In this document: positions 63,933 to 64,000 of the stretch, one piece after another
Layout: each line of letters opens with the position of its first letter
How positions within the stretch are numbered: position 1 is the stretch's first letter
From: Lineus longissimus
Lineage: Eukaryota > Nemertea > Pilidiophora > Heteronemertea > Lineidae
Direction of reading: 5' to 3'
Length of the DNA: 64,000 nucleotides
Assembly (NCBI RefSeq): GCF_910592395.1
Contig: NC_088313.1
Location: 18,182,437 to 18,246,436 of the forward strand
The notes under the pieces: model-generated
What the model saw: only the letters and a program-made list of their open reading frames with translations
What the model was told of the DNA's origin: nothing
Databases searched by the model: none
Made by a program: the position numbers and the translations under genes

Positions 63933-64000
63933 TCTAAATATCTGAAGAAAGAACTCCTTTACCCGCACCCCAACGCTTAGGTGACCCTGCTCAACTCTGC

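Larger units (their letters stand above)
39921..64000. other. 24-kb stretch without a supportable gene
   Basis: I searched both strands for exon-like frames with consensus splice sites and conserved protein motifs and found none. Frames over 100 codons (58662-59060 minus, 63266-63604 plus, 43654-43956 minus) look like chance. The repeats in it are listed separately. Regulatory DNA or small RNA genes cannot be excluded by eye. Confidence 0.5.

Overview
This window is animal nuclear DNA. Genes are split by GT-AG introns, AT-rich spacers are long, and one histone gene, one sugar-transporter-type gene and one cyclic-nucleotide phosphodiesterase exon can be read directly. No bacterial, viral or organellar gene was seen. 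The repeat content (a composite element with a GACGAC-rich tail, pogo-like and other MITEs, frequent TACATGTA words) fits a marine invertebrate, perhaps a lophotrochozoan. That placement is an inference and not firm.

Layout. (1) 1-847: the first coding exon of a PDE5-like cGMP phosphodiesterase on the minus strand, continuing left out of the window. (2) 848-1158: a short spacer ahead of a weak divergent plus-strand ORF. (3) 1.4-16.7 kb: no supportable gene, only repeat fragments and palindromes. (4) 16.8-30.1 kb: a plus-strand gene of eight exons whose phases all agree, predicting a very basic, partly coiled-coil protein of about 948 residues that I do not recognise. (5) 30.1-31.9 kb: three diverged copies of a ~90-bp hairpin-forming unit at ~315-bp spacing. 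(6) 31.9-33.3 kb: a minus-strand histone H3 gene that encodes the canonical H3.2 type but has a coding intron, a probable 3'-UTR intron and a poly(A) signal. Its promoter has a TATA box and four CCAAT boxes. (7) 34.0-39.1 kb: a complete 13-exon minus-strand SLC5-family (SGLT-type) Na+/solute symporter of 669 residues, with a decayed duplicate exon and a MITE at one splice site. (8) 39.2-64.0 kb: about 25 kb in which I can support no gene, only repeats.

The genes do not form a pathway. PDE5-like enzymes act in cGMP signalling, H3 in chromatin and SLC5 in Na+-coupled uptake. The observations most worth following are the hairpin array beside the H3 gene, the mixed architecture of that H3 gene, the altered sugar-site residues and exon duplication in the symporter, and the unrecognised basic protein.
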